Source of the DNA: Malus domestica
Taxonomy: Eukaryota > Streptophyta > Magnoliopsida > Rosales > Rosaceae
Direction: 5' to 3'
Assembly: GCF_042453785.1 (NCBI RefSeq)
Contig: NC_091673.1
Coordinates: 7,771,001 to 7,835,000, forward strand
DNA: 64,000 nucleotides
In this document: positions 63,066 to 64,000 of the stretch, one piece after another
Layout: every line of letters begins with the position of its first letter
Numbering within the stretch: the stretch's first letter is position 1
The notes under the pieces: model-generated
The model's input: only the letters and a program-made list of their open reading frames with translations
Told to the model about the DNA's origin: nothing
Databases searched by the model: none
Made by a program: the position numbers and the translations under genes

Positions 63066-64000
63066 GAGAGAGCTCGGGAGGATTGAAAAACGCCAAGGGA
63101 GAAGTGAGAAGCTAGAAATGCGAGGCAATGCCGTTCGGCTTTTATAAAACGAGTGCGTTTTGGTGCGGTTTTTTCTGCGTTGAAGTGCTTTGGGAACTCC
63201 GGAGAGAGTCGAGACGGTTGGGAGTGGCGATGGAAACAAGGCGTCGAGTGAAGAAGCTTGAGCTGGTTCTTAGTAGGTGGCTGCTGGGATTGACGAGTGG
63301 GGCTGCTTTTGCATTTAATTACCATGCAGCCACTGATGACAGTGATGAGGGTGTTGCTGGGAGGGGTAGGATGGTGATATTGAGGTTGAATTGAGGACTT
63401 GGGTGGGACTTTAAGATTGATGGGCAGGAAAATTAGGTTACTCCTCTCAACCAATTCGACCCGTTTTATTTTTTTTGTTGAAAATTTTCAGGACCAAACT
63501 TGTTGCAACTGTTTGTTTGTTGGCTCCAAATATCGTTTGGGCTTTTGGCGGTATAACGACGGACGTCTGGGTCATAGTCTTGGCTTTTAAGGACGTGGAC
63601 CGGTTCTGGTCCACCAACGGCCCTGAATCAGGAGGACTTACGTGGTGGCGGCCCGTGGTAAGTTTTTGTCCCCTTATTTTTATTTCATTGGCACAAAATG
63701 TCGTGTGGTGGTATTCCCATGCCAGTTAAGAAATTTATGAAATCTGGTAATCCAAGAACAACCCAAGTACATTCCCTCCTCTTAATATCGCGCATGGGTT
63801 GAAGCTCATCCCAGCCCTACCTACCCGATACCCACCCCCGCCACGAACTTTGTGGCCCGGAAGTTAACAAAATTCGTGGCTAATTACAAAACTGTAATAA
63901 GGACGGTTAAAGAAAGAGTTATTGCTATTAAAAATCAACCAAATCAGACGCAAGGGGCATTAAACGTCACAGACTTAAGCGTATATGTCTGAGTCCAACA
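63066..64000. other. upstream of the KAR gene, no gene recognised
   Basis: Promoter side of the minus-strand KAR gene. Plus-strand open frames of 54-88 aa (from 63229 and 63475) are short and match no family I know. The last 300 bases show nothing clear. Confidence 0.45.

Noticed and set aside
63128..63729. Frames of 63-88 aa upstream of the KAR gene
   Set aside because: Short, no family match, overlapping one another and the KAR leader.

Overview
The window looks like nuclear DNA of a dicot plant. It has multi-exon genes with GT-AG introns, plant-specific families (cytosolic GAPDH, LHT-type amino acid permease, plastid 3-oxoacyl-ACP reductase) and dense nested transposable elements (TEs). 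TE style, intron layout and coding sequences remind me of Rosaceae, apple/pear type. That placement is inference; no search was run.

Layout. 1-2.7 kb: a decayed Helitron Rep gene on the minus strand. 5.4-12.0 kb: a truncated, internally repeated copy of a GAPC gene, split by a 3.8-kb CACTA transposon (7286-11063) that carries an auxin-response-factor gene fragment and a tandem array of about 345-bp units. 12.7-22.2 kb: a complete LTR retrotransposon (two 1542-bp LTRs) with a broken gag on the minus strand and an antisense plant-mobile-domain (PMD) gene in place of pol. 22.2-32.6 kb: a scrambled ABCC transporter pseudogene, split at an exon edge by a 7.0-kb Copia-derived block (23478-30508). 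The two LTRs of that block are inverted, and it contains LINE pieces and a repeat-rich non-autonomous element. 33-33.6 kb: a small B12D/MLRQ-like gene. 33.6-39.2 kb: AT-rich intergenic DNA with MITE, SINE and solo-LTR remnants. 39.9-42.5 kb: the intact 11-exon GAPC gene, parent or sister of the 5.4-kb copy. 45-63 kb: a gene-rich part with an ankyrin-repeat protein, an LHT1-like transporter, DNA polymerase alpha subunit B, a TLC-domain protein (minus) and plastid 3-oxoacyl-ACP reductase (minus).

The intact genes are ordinary housekeeping or transport genes with no operon-like relation to one another. The unusual biology lies in the TE half: a retrotransposon whose pol is replaced by an antisense PMD gene; a Copia insertion with two outward-facing U5 ends and a perfect 5-bp target duplication; a gene-capturing CACTA element whose empty site survives in the second GAPC copy; and a GAPC derivative that stayed open through three tandem expansions. 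All exon boundaries were read by eye from splice consensus, frame continuity and family knowledge.
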